Positions 4,855 to 5,177 of a stretch of DNA of 5,177 nt are shown here, piece after piece. Location: NCBI GenBank assembly GCA_014523695.1, contig JAATVS010000096.1, positions 1 to 5,177 of the forward strand, given 5' to 3'. Each line of letters starts with the position of its first letter. Position 1 is the first letter of the stretch. Below the pieces are notes generated by a model that had not been told where the DNA came from, ran no database searches, and was given only the letters and a program-made list of their open reading frames with translations. The stretch comes from Nitrososphaerales archaeon TH5895 (GTDB lineage Archaea; Thermoproteota; Nitrososphaeria; Nitrososphaerales; Nitrososphaeraceae). Both the position numbers and the translations under genes were made by a program.

Positions 4855-5041
4855 CAGCCGTGAGACAAGTATGACATATGTTAGGTACAACACCAAGATA
4901 GTTTTCCAATTTTGTGGGAATTAGTTCGCCACAAGACCGACAAGTAGTACGTTTGGACATTGCACTCTTAACTTCTTGATATAATTCGAGATACTTAATT
5001 CTTTTCGCAACCCAAGATCCTATTTCTGTATCGGGGGACAA
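4790..5041 (-). CDS. Small zinc-ribbon protein (C-terminal part, possibly frame-broken)
   Basis: The open frame is 83 codons from a TTG at 5041 to TAA 4792-4790. A shorter start is ATG 4960 (56 residues, MSKRTTCRSCGELIP...). The defining feature is CRSC followed after 18 residues by CHTC, a C-x2-C-x18-C-x2-C four-cysteine site that probably holds a structural zinc, in a treble-clef or zinc-ribbon arrangement. It is flanked by an upstream helix (GSWVAKRIKYLELYQEVKSA) and a downstream helix (LTAAIRELHKDEG). Such ribbons bind nucleic acid or proteins; no specific function can be given. The upstream helix is convincing coding, so ATG 4960 alone is probably too short. The TTG lies just after a run of five C, where a missing base would connect the gene to more coding upstream. 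The 3' end overlaps the tail of the NUMOD3 pseudogene. Confidence 0.55.
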   Translation of the reverse strand: MSPDTEIGSWVAKRIKYLELYQEVKSAMSKRTTCRSCGELIPTKLENYLGVVPNICHTCLTAAIRELHKDEGRYYGLEHEIDV

Positions 5042-5174
5042 GCAATAAAAGCCAGGTCACATTCCATACGGCGGACCAGACGATAGATTCCTCTATCTCG
5101 GAGGGCTTTAAAATTTCAATGAGATTACTCTTGAGTCTCAAATCTGCAGATAACCTAGTAGAGTACAAAACAAA
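5042..5174 (-). pseudogene. Displaced N-terminal part of the zinc-ribbon gene
   Basis: Reading leftward from 5174, the first frame gives LYSTRLSADLRLKSNLIEIL. One base out of frame, it continues KALRDRGIYRLVRRMECDLA then FIACPP, which leads into the zinc-ribbon frame (DTEIGSWVAKR). One added base in the TTT at 5107-5109 and one in the GGGGG at 5033-5037 (+ strand) makes a single helical protein of about 126 residues. No good ATG is visible in the first frame, and an in-frame TAG lies at the window edge (5177-5175), so the start is unresolved. It may be a TTG (5168 or 5141) or lie beyond a further break. Confidence 0.4.
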
Positions 5175-5177
5175 CTA

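Overview
The window looks like AT-rich archaeal DNA, most likely from an ammonia-oxidising archaeon (Nitrososphaeria/Thaumarchaeota; I would guess the Nitrososphaera/Nitrosocosmicus side). The grounds are protein style recognised from memory, not a database search. They are: a small secreted protein with a CGNGKLPLNVFC core and a QVQGEENAV stretch; a ~140-residue protein ending in GVFEYE...VWEWK; NUMOD3-type repeats; and archaeal TATA-like boxes about 25-35 bases upstream of start codons.

Layout. 2-392 (+): the end of an unidentified gene entering from the left, then an acidic D/N/E-rich stretch whose reading frame keeps changing. 370-669 (+): a His-rich protein built from two 28-residue repeats. 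996-798 (-): a small frame-broken gene. 1061-1486 (+): an intact gene with an internal 40-residue-period duplication and a conserved-looking C-terminal domain. 1650-1810 (+): a frame-broken small protein with a CxxC zinc-finger-like start. 1889-2122 (+): a small soluble hypothetical protein. 2163-2305 (+): a broken small gene. 2754-2289 (-): a small multi-pass membrane protein whose N-terminal half is in other frames. 3138-2869 (-): an intact secreted protein. 3480-3289 (-): the C-terminal end of an alpha/beta-hydrolase, without the rest of the enzyme. 3494-3735 (+): a frame-broken protein with a QQP tract. 3876-4298 (+): an intact conserved protein with a good TATA box. 4366-4854 (+): a NUMOD3-repeat pseudogene with three in-frame stops. 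5174-4790 (-): a zinc-ribbon protein whose upstream part is split over two further frames.

The main theme is interrupted reading frames. At least six genes can be restored to sensible proteins by inserting one base at one or two places, mostly in short homopolymers. The same error type recurring suggests either uncorrected long-read indels or a patch of decaying accessory DNA. The three nonsense codons of the NUMOD3 gene and the truncated hydrolase point to real decay in at least part of the window.

The genes are small, mostly alone and alternate between strands; I see no operon and no coherent pathway. I found no tRNA, rRNA, CRISPR array or transposase. Remaining gaps (670-797, 997-1060, 1487-1649, 1811-1888, 2781-2868, 3139-3288) are short AT-rich intergenic stretches in which I see no further genes apart from possible promoters.
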